DNA from: Sphingomonas sp. Y38-1Y
GTDB lineage: Bacteria; Pseudomonadota; Alphaproteobacteria; Sphingomonadales; Sphingomonadaceae
Direction: 5' to 3'
Assembly (NCBI RefSeq): GCF_032391395.1
Contig: NZ_CP135916.1
Coordinates: forward strand, 2,697,001-2,761,000
DNA: 64,000 nucleotides
Shown one piece after another: positions 22,572 to 31,798 of this stretch (position 1 is its first letter; every line of letters begins with the position of its first letter). Below the pieces are notes generated by a model that searched no databases, was not told the origin of the DNA, and was given only the letters and a program-made list of their open reading frames with translations. Both the position numbers and the translations under genes were made by a program.

Positions 22572-23513
22572 TTACGCCGCCGCGCGCGCCTCTTCCGCCT
22601 TGGGGCGAAGGCCCAGGAGGTGGCAGATCGCGTAGCTCAGTTCGGCGCGGTTGAGCGTGTAGAAGTGGTAGTGGCGCACCCCGCCCGCATAGAGCCGGCG
22701 GCACAGCTCGCCCGCGATCGTCGCCGCAACGAGCTGGCGCGCGGCCGGATGCGCGTCGAGCCCGTCGAACAGCCGCCCCATCCAGTCGGGGATCGCCGCG
22801 CCGCACAGCCCGGCGAACTTCTGCGTCTGCGCAAAGTTGGAGACGGGCAGGATGCCGGGCACGATTTCCGCCCCGATCCCCGCCGCCGCCGCGCGGTCAC
22901 GGAAGCGGAAGAAGGTTTCGGGCTCGAAGAAGAACTGCGTCAGCGCGCGGGTGGCGCCGGCATCCAGCTTGCGCTTCAGATTGTCGATGTCTGACGCGGC
23001 GCTCGTCGCCTCCGGATGCGCCTCCGGATAGGCGGCGACCGAAATCTCGAACGGGTGCAGGCGCTTCAGCCCCGCGACGAGGTCGGCGGCGCTGGCATAG
23101 CCCTCGGGATGCGGCACGAAGCGGTCGCCCATCGTCGGCGGATCGCCGCGCAGCGCGACGACGTGGCGCACGCCCGCCGCCCAATATTCGCGCGCGACTG
23201 CATCCACTTCGTCGCGGCTGGCATCGACGCAGGTCAGGTGCGCGGCGGCGGGCACGCTCGTCTCGCGCGCGATGCGGGCGACGGTGCCGTGGGTGCGGTC
23301 GCGGGTGGTACCGCCTGCCCCGTAGGTGACGCTGGCGAAGCGCGGCCCGAGCGGCGCAAGCGTCTGCACCGCGTCCCACATCGCCGCTTCCATCTTGTCG
23401 GTCTTGGGCGGGAAGAACTCGAACGACACGTCGGCATCGCCCGCCACATCGGCGAACAGCGGGCCGTCGAGCGCGCGGCGCGCTTCCTCGAGCTGTCCAA
23501 CGGAAAGCGTCAT
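22572..23513 (-). CDS. metF: 5,10-methylenetetrahydrofolate reductase
   Basis: A 313-residue FAD enzyme that supplies 5-methyl-tetrahydrofolate to MetH. VSFEFFPPKTDKME (about 28-41) is the N-terminal signature with the catalytic glutamate. FASVTYGAGGTTRDRT and VVALRGDPP line the FAD site, and TQFFFEPETFFRFRD follows. The ATG at 23513 overlaps the stop of the regulator gene by four bases. It is second in the regulator-metF-metH-metH operon. Confidence 0.96.
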   Translation of the reverse strand: MTLSVGQLEEARRALDGPLFADVAGDADVSFEFFPPKTDKMEAAMWDAVQTLAPLGPRFASVTYGAGGTTRDRTHGTVARIARETSVPAAAHLTCVDASRDEVDAVAREYWAAGVRHVVALRGDPPTMGDRFVPHPEGYASAADLVAGLKRLHPFEISVAAYPEAHPEATSAASDIDNLKRKLDAGATRALTQFFFEPETFFRFRDRAAAAGIGAEIVPGILPVSNFAQTQKFAGLCGAAIPDWMGRLFDGLDAHPAARQLVAATIAGELCRRLYAGGVRHYHFYTLNRAELSYAICHLLGLRPKAEEARAAA

Positions 23514-24472
23514 GCGGCCTTGACCTCCAATTTGGCGTCGCCCGTCCGGCGCGCCAGCCACAATTTCACGGTAAGCTCGCCGCCCTCCAGCGTCTCGGTC
23601 CGCACCGGCGACAGACCGGCGGCGGCGAACCAGCCGAGCATCTGGTCGTCGGAGAAGCCCAGGCGCGCGTGATTGTCGCGCGTACGCAGTTCCTCGCGCT
23701 CGTGCGGGGCGAAGTCGGCGATCAGGAGCCGCCCCCCTACTCCCAGCACGCGCGCCGCCTCCGTGATGGCGGCGCCCGGCTGCTGCGCGAAGTGGAGGAC
23801 GTGGTGCAGGATCGCGAGGTCGGCGGCACCGTCGGCAAGCGGCAGCGCATAGAGATCGGCCTGGCGAAGCTCAGCGCGGTCGAGCCCCTGCTCGGCCAGC
23901 TTGGCGCGGGCGAGCCGCAGCATTTCCGACGAGCGATCGACGCCGAGCGCGCGCTCCGCCTGCGGCGCGAACAGCTCGAGCATGCGGCCCGTGCCCGTGC
24001 CGATGTCGATGAGCTGTCCGACGCGCTCGCCGCCCAGCACCTGCGCCATCGCGCCCTCGACCGCGCTGTCGGCGACATGGAGGCTGCGGATCGCGTCCCA
24101 GGAGCCGGCATTCGCCTCGAACCATTCGGCGGCCGAGGCGGCGCGATCGGCGCGGACGGCGGCCAGGCGCGCGGTATCGGCGACCGCCCAATGGTCGCTG
24201 CCCGACGCTTCCCAGACGGCGTCGACCGCGGCGAGCAGCGCCGGCATCGCCGCGCCCGCCCCCATCGCGACGAACACCCAGCTGCCTTCCTTGCGGCGGC
24301 GCGCGAGGCCGGCGTCGCACAGGATCTTCACATGACGGCTGACGCGCGGCTGGCTTTGCCCCAGCACCTGCGCGAGTTCGCCGACCGACAGCTCCATCGC
24401 GCGTAGCAGCGCGACGATCCGAAGCCGGGTAGGATCGGCGAGCGCCTGAAAGATTTCGACTGCACCGGACAT
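23510..24472 (-). CDS. ArsR-type regulator fused to SAM-dependent methyltransferase domain (SahR-like)
   Basis: A 320-residue fusion. An ArsR winged helix (about 1-95, LADPTRLRIVALLRAMELSVGELAQVLGQSQPRVSRHVKIL) is followed by a Rossmann methyltransferase-like domain (about 120-315; LIDIGTGTGRMLELF is the SAM/SAH-binding loop). Proteins of this kind heading methionine-cycle operons are S-adenosylhomocysteine-sensing repressors (SahR type), and the gene order supports that here: it leads metF and both metH genes. A perfect palindrome sits eight bases upstream of the ATG at 24472, so autoregulation is likely. SAH sensing is inferred. Confidence 0.87.
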   Translation of the reverse strand: MSGAVEIFQALADPTRLRIVALLRAMELSVGELAQVLGQSQPRVSRHVKILCDAGLARRRKEGSWVFVAMGAGAAMPALLAAVDAVWEASGSDHWAVADTARLAAVRADRAASAAEWFEANAGSWDAIRSLHVADSAVEGAMAQVLGGERVGQLIDIGTGTGRMLELFAPQAERALGVDRSSEMLRLARAKLAEQGLDRAELRQADLYALPLADGAADLAILHHVLHFAQQPGAAITEAARVLGVGGRLLIADFAPHEREELRTRDNHARLGFSDDQMLGWFAAAGLSPVRTETLEGGELTVKLWLARRTGDAKLEVKAA

Positions 24473-24480
24473 AGATGAAG

Positions 24481-24500
24481 ATATAAAGATATCTTTATAT
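24481..24500. promoter_or_regulatory. 20-bp perfect palindrome, operator of the methionine operon
   Basis: ATATAAAGAT followed by its exact reverse complement ATCTTTATAT. It is strikingly AT-rich in a GC-rich genome, directly upstream of the ArsR-methyltransferase gene, and of the length expected for a dimeric winged-helix repressor. It probably controls the whole regulator-metF-metH run. Confidence 0.8.
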
Positions 24501-24606
24501 GCGGTCAATGCCGTTCGCGCGTGTGATCCATGTTTGCGGATGCGGAACGAACCCGCGCGTCCGTGCGTCGTGCTCGCCAGCATTCACTACCGCAAAGGGC
24601 CGACCG

Positions 24607-24951
24607 ATGAAGAAGACCGCGCTGATCCTTCCCGCCTTCGCCGCGCTGGCGCTCGCCGCGTGCAGCGAGAACGCGCAGCAGCAGACGGGCGAGGCCGCGG
24701 GCGCCGTTGCCGCCGACGTCAACGCGACCGTGGGCGATGCCGCTCGCGACGTCCGCGACGCCAGCGCCGAGGCGTTCGACGCGGCCGAGCGCACCGCCGA
24801 CCGTGCCGGCCAGTCGATCGAGAACGGCGCCGATCGCGCCGGTGCGGCGATCGATCGCGGTGCGGACCGCGCGGCCAACGCTGCCGACCGCGCCAAGCGC
24901 GAGACCGGCCAGGAGCTCGAAGAAGCCGGTCGCGACATGCAGAAGAACTGA
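24607..24951 (+). CDS. small alanine/aspartate-rich lipoprotein
   Basis: A 114-residue precursor with a short signal and lipobox LALAAC (cysteine about 19). The rest is charged and helix-prone with repeated DRA(G/A) and AERTADRAG units, reminiscent of surface-associated hydrophilin-like or entericidin-adjacent lipoproteins. No defined family. Start ATG at 24607 is preceded by AAAGGG. Function unknown; likely anchored in a membrane. Confidence 0.7.
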   Translation: MKKTALILPAFAALALAACSENAQQQTGEAAGAVAADVNATVGDAARDVRDASAEAFDAAERTADRAGQSIENGADRAGAAIDRGADRAANAADRAKRETGQELEEAGRDMQKN

Positions 24952-25026
24952 TCCGTCTCGGGATCGTTGTGACGGGGTCGCGCCGCGCCTAGTGCCGGCG
25001 CGACCCTTTGCATTTCTGGAGGTTCG

Positions 25027-25209
25027 ATGCGCCCCCTTGCCGCTGCCCTGCCCCTGTTCCTCCTCGCCGCCTGTGGGGCCGGCGACAACGACCCCGGCCC
25101 GGGCAGCGTGACGCAAAGCGAGGCGCGCGAGCTGAACGAGGCGGCCGAGATGCTGGACGTCAACGCCGTCTCTGCCGAGGCGCTCAACGATACGGGAGAC
25201 GCGCAGTGA
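25027..25209 (+). CDS. very small lipoprotein
   Basis: A 60-residue precursor with signal peptide and lipobox LLAAC (cysteine about 16); the mature part is about 45 acidic residues. The ATG at 25027 follows CTGGAGGTTCG. It overlaps the aldo/keto reductase start as GTGA, suggesting joint translation. No function can be assigned. Confidence 0.65.
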   Translation: MRPLAAALPLFLLAACGAGDNDPGPGSVTQSEARELNEAAEMLDVNAVSAEALNDTGDAQ

Positions 25210-26147
25210 CCGAGAATCGAAGGATCGGCGCGACCGATCTTCACACCCCGCCGATGGTCCTGGGCGGCAACGTTTTCGGCTGGACCACGGACGAGGCGAC
25301 GAGCCATGCGATCCTCGACCGCTTCGTCGGTGCGGGCGGGACGATGATCGACACCGCCGATGTCTATTCGGCGTGGGTCGATGGCCATCAGGGCGGCGAG
25401 AGCGAGGCGGTGATCGGCCGCTGGCTCAAGGCGTCCGGACGGCACGGCGACGTCCTGATCGCGACCAAGGTCGGGATGCTGGGTGACCAGGGCCTGAAGC
25501 CCGACGCGATCGCCGCGGCTTGCGACGCGTCGCTCCAGCGGCTGGGCGTCGACACGATCGACCTCTATTACGCGCATCAGGACGACGAAAGCGTCCCGCA
25601 GGCGGAGATGCTCGGCGCGTTCCAGCGGCTGATCGACGCGGGCAAGGTCCGCCACATCGGCGCATCCAACTTCCACGCGATGCGGTTGAAGTCGGCGCTC
25701 GACATCGCCGCGGCCGAAGGACTTCCGCACTTCCGCGCGCTTCAACCCGAATACAACCTCGTCAGCCGCCACAAGTTCGAGGGCGAGCTTCAGAACCTGT
25801 GCGTCACGCAGAATATCGGCGTCCTGCCCTATTACGGTCTCGCCTCCGGTTTCCTGACCGGCAAGTACCGGACGCGCGACGATCTTTCGAAGAGCGTGCG
25901 CGGCGGGCGGATGGCCGAGCTGCTCGAGGGCAAGGGTGCCGCGGTGCTGGCGGCGATGGATGAGGTCGTCGCCGAAACCGGCGCGACCCATGCACAGGTC
26001 GCACTCGCGTGGCTCGCCGCGCAGCCGGGCATCGTCGCCCCGATCGCCAGCGCCACCAGCACCGCCCAATTGGACGATCTGATCGGCGCCTGGAGCCTCG
26101 AACTTGATGCCGATCAAGTCGAGCGGCTTTCCGACGCCGGAGTCTAG
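25206..26147 (+). CDS. aldo/keto reductase
   Basis: A 313-residue NADPH-dependent oxidoreductase of the AKR (YajO/Tas-like) group, with a TIM-barrel fold. Visible motifs are GGTMIDTADVYSAW (catalytic D and Y), ATKVG (catalytic lysine), DLYYAHQDD (catalytic histidine), GASNF and LQPEYNLV. The GTG at 25206 is chosen because it overlaps the preceding stop by four bases; no better ATG is present. Substrate unknown. Confidence 0.9.
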   Translation: MTENRRIGATDLHTPPMVLGGNVFGWTTDEATSHAILDRFVGAGGTMIDTADVYSAWVDGHQGGESEAVIGRWLKASGRHGDVLIATKVGMLGDQGLKPDAIAAACDASLQRLGVDTIDLYYAHQDDESVPQAEMLGAFQRLIDAGKVRHIGASNFHAMRLKSALDIAAAEGLPHFRALQPEYNLVSRHKFEGELQNLCVTQNIGVLPYYGLASGFLTGKYRTRDDLSKSVRGGRMAELLEGKGAAVLAAMDEVVAETGATHAQVALAWLAAQPGIVAPIASATSTAQLDDLIGAWSLELDADQVERLSDAGV

Positions 26148-26190
26148 CGGTCTACGGAACTCATTGGCGTGATTATACTTTATCAGCGCC

Positions 26191-26895
26191 GTGACTGACC
26201 TAGACGACCCATCCGACACAGCCGATCGCTTCAAGACCATGATCGCCGACAAGTCGTTCCCCTGCGTGGGCGCGAAGTCGGCGCTCGGGCGCGGCCAGCT
26301 CGATCTTCTCTCCGCACGCTCGATCACCAGCGCGTGGGACGACATCGCCATTCACGAGGCGCTGATGCGCTTCGCCTGGGCGTATCGCGAGAACCCGACC
26401 TTGTTCCGCAGCTTCGCGGTGCTGTTCGACGGACCCGACGACCTCGACGAGGCGGGGTTCGAGGCGGCGCTCTGGACGCGGCTGCAATCGCTGACGGACA
26501 AGGACGAGTGGCGAGGCCAAGCCGCCGATCCGCGCGTCAGCAGCGACCCCGCGGATCCGCATTTCGGCATGAGCTTCGGCGGCGAGGCGTTCTTCATCGT
26601 CGGCCTCCACCCCCATGCCAGCCGCCCCGCCCGGCGCTTTGAACGGCCGGCGATCGTCTTCAACCTTCACGATCAGTTCGAGCTCCTCCGCGAGCAGAAC
26701 CGCTACGAACAGCTTCGCGCCTCGATCATCGAGCGCGACGTGGCGCTGGCGGGAAGCGTGAACCCGATGCTCTCGCGTCACGGCGAGACGTCCGAGGCAA
26801 GGCAATATAGCGGCCGCGCGGTCGGCGACGGCTGGCGTTGCCCCTTCCACCGGAGCGGCGGCACCGGCGACGCCGACATGGGCGTCCTGCCATGA
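26191..26895 (+). CDS. YqcI/YcgG family haem-dependent N-hydroxylase-like protein (GntA-like)
   Basis: A 234-residue protein of the YqcI/YcgG family, whose characterised member GntA is a haem-dependent N-hydroxylase of a guanidino compound in guanitoxin synthesis. Conserved blocks seen are FPCVGAKSAL (about 23-32), FFIVGLHPHASRPARRF (about 131-147), IVFNLHDQFELL, SVNPMLSRHGETSEARQYSGR and WRCPF near the end. The GTG start at 26191 has no clear ribosome-binding site. The stop overlaps the DUF1989 gene as ATGA. The rest of the toxin pathway is absent, so the substrate is open. Confidence 0.8.
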   Translation: MTDLDDPSDTADRFKTMIADKSFPCVGAKSALGRGQLDLLSARSITSAWDDIAIHEALMRFAWAYRENPTLFRSFAVLFDGPDDLDEAGFEAALWTRLQSLTDKDEWRGQAADPRVSSDPADPHFGMSFGGEAFFIVGLHPHASRPARRFERPAIVFNLHDQFELLREQNRYEQLRASIIERDVALAGSVNPMLSRHGETSEARQYSGRAVGDGWRCPFHRSGGTGDADMGVLP

Positions 26896-27479
26896 GCGGC
26901 GGCCGGATCGAGCCGCGCAGCGGCACCGCCTTCCTGCTGAACGCGGGGCAGGAACTCACCGTCATCGACCCGATGGGCGGCCAGGTCGCCGACCTTCTCG
27001 CAGTGGCGCGCGACGACGTGCGGGAGATGCTCTCGTCGGGCCGGACGCTCGACTATGCCGAGCGCATCTACCTGACGACGGGCGACAAGCTCTACTCGAA
27101 CCGTTCAAACGTGATGCTGGAGATCGTCGGCGACGATGTCGGGCGTCACGACTTCCTGCTCACCCCGTGCAGCGAGGCGACGTTCCGCCTCTGCTACGAC
27201 AACGAACCCCCGCATCAGGGGTGTCACGGCAATCTCGCCGGGGCGTTGGCGCCCTATGGGATCGAGGAGGACGCGGTCCCGATCGCGTTCAACTGCTTCA
27301 TGAACGTCCCCGTCGATGGGGAGACCGGCCGGTTCAAGGTGCTGCCGCCGCTTAGCAAGCCCGGCGACACCGTGCGCTTCCGGGCGACGATGGACCTGGT
27401 GATCGGCCTAACCGCGTGCTCGGCCCCGGCGAGCAATGGCGGCAGCTTCAAACCGATCGATTGGTGCGTGACAGACTGA
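26892..27479 (+). CDS. DUF1989, urea carboxylase-associated family protein
   Basis: A 195-residue protein of the family found beside urea and guanidine carboxylase genes. Features include GQVADLLAV, LTPCSEATFRLCYDN, GCHGNL, and NCFMNVPVD with conserved cysteines that could bind metal. Its ATG overlaps the GntA-like stop by four bases, indicating a joint function. The pairing points to guanidino or urea nitrogen chemistry. No reaction is established for the family from sequence alone. Confidence 0.8.
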   Translation: MSGGRIEPRSGTAFLLNAGQELTVIDPMGGQVADLLAVARDDVREMLSSGRTLDYAERIYLTTGDKLYSNRSNVMLEIVGDDVGRHDFLLTPCSEATFRLCYDNEPPHQGCHGNLAGALAPYGIEEDAVPIAFNCFMNVPVDGETGRFKVLPPLSKPGDTVRFRATMDLVIGLTACSAPASNGGSFKPIDWCVTD

Positions 27480-27499
27480 TCTGGATTACTGTTATCGAT

Positions 27500-27538
27500 A
27501 ATCACTCGCAAAGTGATTGACAGTGCGAGTGACTCGCA
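27500..27538. promoter_or_regulatory. Fur-like box and a second dyad upstream of the siderophore receptor
   Basis: TGCGAGT-G-ACTCGCA at 27524-27538 is a perfect 7-1-7 inverted repeat, the geometry of Fur boxes, 34 bp before the receptor start. AATCACT-N5-AGTGATT at 27500-27518 is a second perfect dyad just upstream. Both suit iron-dependent repression of the receptor-PiuC-PepSY-ApbE genes. Confidence 0.65.
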
Positions 27539-27572
27539 ATAGCCGAGCCCCGGCAAACAAGAGGGGTTCGGG

Positions 27573-29963
27573 GTGGCACATCAGTGTCTTGCACTTTCGT
27601 GCATCGGTTTTCTGGCAACCGCACCGGCCTATGCCGCAGAGGACGACACGCGTCCTGCCGCACCGGTGAACGATCCGGTCGGCCAGACGCGTCCGGCTGA
27701 CCGCGACATCATCGTGACCGGGCAAAAGGAAGCCGCGCCGCCTCAGGTGGAAAGCCCCAAGGCGACGTCGGACATTCTGGACACGCCGCAGACGATCACC
27801 GTCGTCAGCGAGCAGACGATCCGCAAGCAGAACCTCCAGACGCTGCGCGACGTGCTTCAGACGATTCCCGGTATCACCTTTGGCGCGGGCGAAGGGGGCG
27901 GCGGCTATGGCGATTCGATCAACCTTCGCGGGTTCTCGGCCAACAACGACATCACCATCGATGGCGTCCGCGACAGCGCACAGTACAGCCGCACCGACCC
28001 GTTCAACCTGCAGCAAGTCGAGGTCTATAACGGCGCCAACAGCGTCTTCAACGGATCGGGCAGCGTCGGCGGGACGATCAACCTGGTCAGCAAGGTCCCG
28101 GGCACCGAGACGCTGACGATCGCCCAAGGGTCGGTCGGCACCGACGATTATTATCGCGGCTCGATCGATAGCAATGTGCGCGTGTCGGACTTCGCGGCGG
28201 TGCGCCTGAACGGCATGTACCATCACAACGGCGTGCCCGGCCGCGACGTCGAAACGTTCGAGCGCTGGGGCATCGCACCGTCGGTCACGCTCGGCATCGG
28301 CGGGTCGACCAGCCTGACCATCGCCTATGTCCATCAGGAGGATCGCAACGTCCCGATCTTCGGCGTGCCTTACTTCGACAACGGCATCACCGACGGCTTC
28401 GCCCCCGACTTCGACAAGTCGGGCTATTACGGGATCGAGAATCTCGATCGCCAGGACGTGACGATCGACCGCCTGACCGCGACCTTCCACCACGCGATCG
28501 ACGACAGCCTCAGCGTCCGCAACCTGACCCGCTGGCAGCGCGTCGCGCAGTACAGCGTAACCTCCGCGCCGCAGGGCACCTTCTGCCTAGGCTCGACCGG
28601 GCGGCAGCCGATCGCCACCACGCCGGGCGCGACGGTGGGTGCCGCCTGCCCAGCCAACGTGCCTGCCGGCTTCTACCTGCCCTCGGGTCCGCGCGGCCTC
28701 GTGCGCGATCAGGAGAACCAGCTTCTCTACAACCAGCTCGACCTGCGGCATGAGGCGGGCGGTCGCGGCGGTGTGTACAACATCCTCAACATCGGCGTGT
28801 CCGGCCTCGTCGAGAGTTATCACCTCAACCAGGCGTCGCTGCTGCGCAACGCCGATGGCAGTGCGGTATCGCCGTTGCCGCTGATCGACATTTCCAACCC
28901 GAACACCAATTATTCGGGGCCGATCAACTACACGCTGACCTCACGCGCGCGCAGCGAGACGCGCAACATCGCGGTCTATGCTTTCGACACGCTCGAAATC
29001 GGGCCGATGTTCGAACTGAATGGCGGCGTCCGCTTCGAGCATCAGCATGCGACGTTCCGCAACCTGCCGCTCGCCTTCGTGCCGCCGGGCACGACGCCGC
29101 TGACCCCGCTCCAGCAGCAGCCGCAGGACAGCCGCGAGGACCTGTTCTCCTGGCGGGTTGGCGCCGTGTTCCACCCGGTGCAGGACGTCAGCCTGTACGC
29201 CGGCTATGGCAATGCCAAGACGCCGTCATCGGCGACGGTGCGCCTGGGCTGCGGTGTGCCCGCGACGCTCGGCGGCACCGACCCGTGCGCCGTCGCGCCG
29301 GAAACCGCCAAGAATTACGAGGCGGGGATCAAGGCCGGGCTGTTCGACCGCCGGCTCCAGTTCACCGCCGCCTTCTTCCGCAACGAGCGGACCAATTATC
29401 GCGTGCCGTCGAACGACCCGGCGCTGCCTGCGGGGCTGCAGGTGCTCGACGGGCGCAGCCGCGTCGATGGCATCGCGCTCGGCCTGTCGGGGAACGTCAC
29501 ACCCGCCTGGACCGTATTCGCCAACTACACCTATCTCGACAGCGAAGTGCTCCAGAGCATCTCCGACCGCGATGTGGCGGCCGGCGTCGTCGATCCGCAG
29601 CGGGGCAGCCGCCTCTTCCAGACGCCGGAGCATTCGGGCAGCCTGTTCACCACCTACAAGCTGCCGTTCGGGCTCGAGATCGGCTACGGCCTGACCTATC
29701 AGGGCGGGTTCGCGACCAACGCCCCGGTCGGCCTCAACCGCGTGCAGTTCGAAGTCGACGACTATCTGATCCACCGTGCCTTCGCCGCTTACACGCTTGC
29801 GGATCACTGGACGGTGCAGCTCAACGTCCAGAACTTCACCGACGAGCAGTATATTACTGGAATCCGCAACAATCTGAACGGCACGACCGGCGCGGTGACG
29901 GGCGGATGGGCGACGCCGGGCGACCGGCGGCAGGCGACGCTCAGCCTGTTCTACAGCTTCTGA
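27573..29963 (+). CDS. TonB-dependent siderophore receptor (Fiu-like, catecholate type)
   Basis: A 796-residue outer-membrane receptor. A signal peptide ends near APAYA, then comes DIIVTGQ, the sphingomonad TonB-box-like segment. The plug domain spans about 60-190 (LDTPQTITVVSEQTIRKQ, LRGFSANNDITIDGVRD). A barrel runs to the terminal phenylalanine (ATLSLFYSF). The GTG at 27573 follows GAGGGG. Plug motifs match the Fiu/FhuE-type siderophore group, and the downstream PiuC-type gene is the usual partner of Fiu/PiuA receptors. The ligand is probably a catecholate siderophore; that is inference. Confidence 0.93.
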   Translation: MAHQCLALSCIGFLATAPAYAAEDDTRPAAPVNDPVGQTRPADRDIIVTGQKEAAPPQVESPKATSDILDTPQTITVVSEQTIRKQNLQTLRDVLQTIPGITFGAGEGGGGYGDSINLRGFSANNDITIDGVRDSAQYSRTDPFNLQQVEVYNGANSVFNGSGSVGGTINLVSKVPGTETLTIAQGSVGTDDYYRGSIDSNVRVSDFAAVRLNGMYHHNGVPGRDVETFERWGIAPSVTLGIGGSTSLTIAYVHQEDRNVPIFGVPYFDNGITDGFAPDFDKSGYYGIENLDRQDVTIDRLTATFHHAIDDSLSVRNLTRWQRVAQYSVTSAPQGTFCLGSTGRQPIATTPGATVGAACPANVPAGFYLPSGPRGLVRDQENQLLYNQLDLRHEAGGRGGVYNILNIGVSGLVESYHLNQASLLRNADGSAVSPLPLIDISNPNTNYSGPINYTLTSRARSETRNIAVYAFDTLEIGPMFELNGGVRFEHQHATFRNLPLAFVPPGTTPLTPLQQQPQDSREDLFSWRVGAVFHPVQDVSLYAGYGNAKTPSSATVRLGCGVPATLGGTDPCAVAPETAKNYEAGIKAGLFDRRLQFTAAFFRNERTNYRVPSNDPALPAGLQVLDGRSRVDGIALGLSGNVTPAWTVFANYTYLDSEVLQSISDRDVAAGVVDPQRGSRLFQTPEHSGSLFTTYKLPFGLEIGYGLTYQGGFATNAPVGLNRVQFEVDDYLIHRAFAAYTLADHWTVQLNVQNFTDEQYITGIRNNLNGTTGAVTGGWATPGDRRQATLSLFYSF

Positions 29964-29981
29964 TTTCGATAGGCAGTCGCA

Positions 29982-30665
29982 ATGCTGCTGGCGATCCCCC
30001 AAATTCTCGACGCCGATGGCGTGGCGCGCGTGCGCCGCGTCATCGATGGCGGGCGCTGGATCGACGGCAATGCGACCTCCGGACCCCAGGCGGCGCTCGC
30101 CAAGCGCAACGAGCAGTTGGTCGAGGATGACGCGGCGACGGTCGAGGCGGGGCGCGTCATCCTGGACGCGCTCGGCCGATCGCCGCTGTTCGTCGCGGGC
30201 GCGCTGCCGCTCAAGGTCTTTCCGCCGCTGTTCAACCGCTATGCCGGCGGCCAGGCGTTCGACGTCCATGTCGACAATGCGGTCCGGCTGAAGCGCGGCA
30301 GCGACTTTCGGTTGCGCAGCGACCTGTCGATGACGGTCTTCCTCGCCGATCCCGCCGACTATGATGGCGGCGAGCTGGTGGTCGAGGATTTGTTCGGCGA
30401 GCAACGGGTCAAGCTCGCCGCCGGCGACGCGGTGCTCTATCCCGCGTCCAGTCTGCACCGTGTCGAGCCAGTGACGCGCGGCACCCGTGTCGCCTCGTTC
30501 CTCTGGATCCAGTCGATGGTCCGCGACGATGGCGAGCGGCGCATCCTGTTCGACCTAGACCGCGCGATCCAGCGGGTCGCCGCCGACAAGGGCCAGGGCG
30601 ACCGGTCGGTGGTCGAGCTGACCGGCGTCTATCACAATCTGCTTCGCCGATGGGCCGACGCATGA
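29982..30665 (+). CDS. PiuC/YbiX-type Fe(II)/2-oxoglutarate dioxygenase (PKHX)
   Basis: A 227-residue PKHD-type hydroxylase. The iron ligands are H96 and D98 (FDVHVDNA) and H159 (YPASSLHRV), with R169 expected to hold 2-oxoglutarate. Family members accompany catecholate receptors in iron-uptake operons; their substrate is not settled. It lies 18 bp after the receptor and overlaps the PepSY gene start, so it is in the same operon. Confidence 0.92.
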   Translation: MLLAIPQILDADGVARVRRVIDGGRWIDGNATSGPQAALAKRNEQLVEDDAATVEAGRVILDALGRSPLFVAGALPLKVFPPLFNRYAGGQAFDVHVDNAVRLKRGSDFRLRSDLSMTVFLADPADYDGGELVVEDLFGEQRVKLAAGDAVLYPASSLHRVEPVTRGTRVASFLWIQSMVRDDGERRILFDLDRAIQRVAADKGQGDRSVVELTGVYHNLLRRWADA

Positions 30666-31297
30666 ACGCCCCCACGCCCATCCGCCCCGCCGCCAAGCGC
30701 AACCTGCGCAGCTTCTGGATGCGCCAGTTCCAGACGTGGCACTGGATCAGCGCGGCGATCAGCCTGGCGGCGATGCTGCTGTTCTCGATCACCGGCATCA
30801 CGCTCAACCACGCCTCGACTATCTCGGCCGAGCCGGTGGTAACGCAGCGCACCGGCCAATTGCCCGCGCCGCTGGTCCGCCGCCTGACCGGGAACGGCAG
30901 CGAGCCACTGTCACCCGCCGTCGCTGATGCCGTCGAGAACGCCATCGGCCTCGACGCGATCGGCCGCGCCGCCGAATGGTCGGACGGCGAGGTCTATGTC
31001 GCCCTCCCCCGCCCCGGCGGCGACGCGTGGGTCAGCATCGACCGGACGACCGGCGCGATCGAGGCGGAGGTGACCGACCGCGGCTGGATCGCGTGGGCCA
31101 ATGATCTCCACAAGGGCCGCAACTCGGGCGCCGCCTGGTTCTGGTTCATCGACCTCTTCGCGGTGGCGTGCGTCGTCTTCACCATTACCGGGCTGCTGCT
31201 GCTCCAGATGCATGCGCGCCGCCGCCCCTCCACCTGGCCGATCGTCATCGCGGGGCTCGTCCTGCCCGCCGTGCTGGCGATCTTCTTCATCCATTAA
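30662..31297 (+). CDS. PepSY-associated membrane protein
   Basis: A 211-residue protein with one membrane helix near the N-terminus (about 29-50, [23 protein letters not shown]), a periplasmic PepSY-like domain, and two helices at the C-terminus (about 160-185 and 193-211). WHWISAA and [13 protein letters not shown] are typical of PepSY ferric-reductase-like proteins, and histidines in these helices could bind haem. The ATG at 30662 overlaps the upstream stop; an ATG at 30650 is the alternative. Proposed role: inner-membrane electron carrier for ferric-siderophore reduction. Confidence 0.85.
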   Translation: MNAPTPIRPAAKRNLRSFWMRQFQTWHWISAAISLAAMLLFSITGITLNHASTISAEPVVTQRTGQLPAPLVRRLTGNGSEPLSPAVADAVENAIGLDAIGRAAEWSDGEVYVALPRPGGDAWVSIDRTTGAIEAEVTDRGWIAWANDLHKGRNSGAAWFWFIDLFAVACVVFTITGLLLLQMHARRRPSTWPIVIAGLVLPAVLAIFFIH

Positions 31298-31307
31298 GGG
31301 AGCCACG

Positions 31308-31787
31308 ATGCGCCTTTCCTCGCTCATGCTGCTCGGCGGCGCGTTCTCGGCCCCAGCGGTCGCCGGGTCGGTGACGATCACCATCCCGCGCCTCAACGTC
31401 GCCGAATATCACCGCCCCTATGTCGCGGTCTGGATCGAGCCCGCCGCCGGCGGCCCCGCGCGTACCATCGCGATCTGGTACGACGTCAAGAAGGGCGGCG
31501 CGGAGCCGGGGACCAAGTGGCTCGCGGACCTGCGCGCCTGGTGGCGCAAGGGCGGGCGCAGCATGAAGCTGCCCGCCAATGGCGTCAGCGGCGCGACGCG
31601 CGCGCCGGGCACCCACACCATCCCGCTGCCCGCGGACATCAAGCCCGGCGACTATGTCCTCAATGTCGAGGCGGCGCGCGAGACCGGCGGGCGCGAGCTC
31701 GTTCGCGTGCCCCTCACCGTCCCGATCAAGCCCGCTCGCGCCGCCGGCAGCCACGAGCTCGGCGCCGTCACCCTCTCCGCCCGCTAA
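31308..31787 (+). CDS. DUF2271 periplasmic protein with flavinylation motif
   Basis: A 159-residue exported protein with a signal peptide ending near PAVAG (about 20). The segment NGVSGATRAPGTH contains SGAT at 94-97, matching the [ST]GA[ST] motif to which ApbE attaches FMN; T97 would be the modified residue. An ApbE gene lies two genes downstream. It is therefore a candidate soluble flavoprotein electron carrier. Function of the family is otherwise undefined. Confidence 0.85.
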   Translation: MRLSSLMLLGGAFSAPAVAGSVTITIPRLNVAEYHRPYVAVWIEPAAGGPARTIAIWYDVKKGGAEPGTKWLADLRAWWRKGGRSMKLPANGVSGATRAPGTHTIPLPADIKPGDYVLNVEAARETGGRELVRVPLTVPIKPARAAGSHELGAVTLSAR

Positions 31788-31798
31788 GGACGTCGCCC

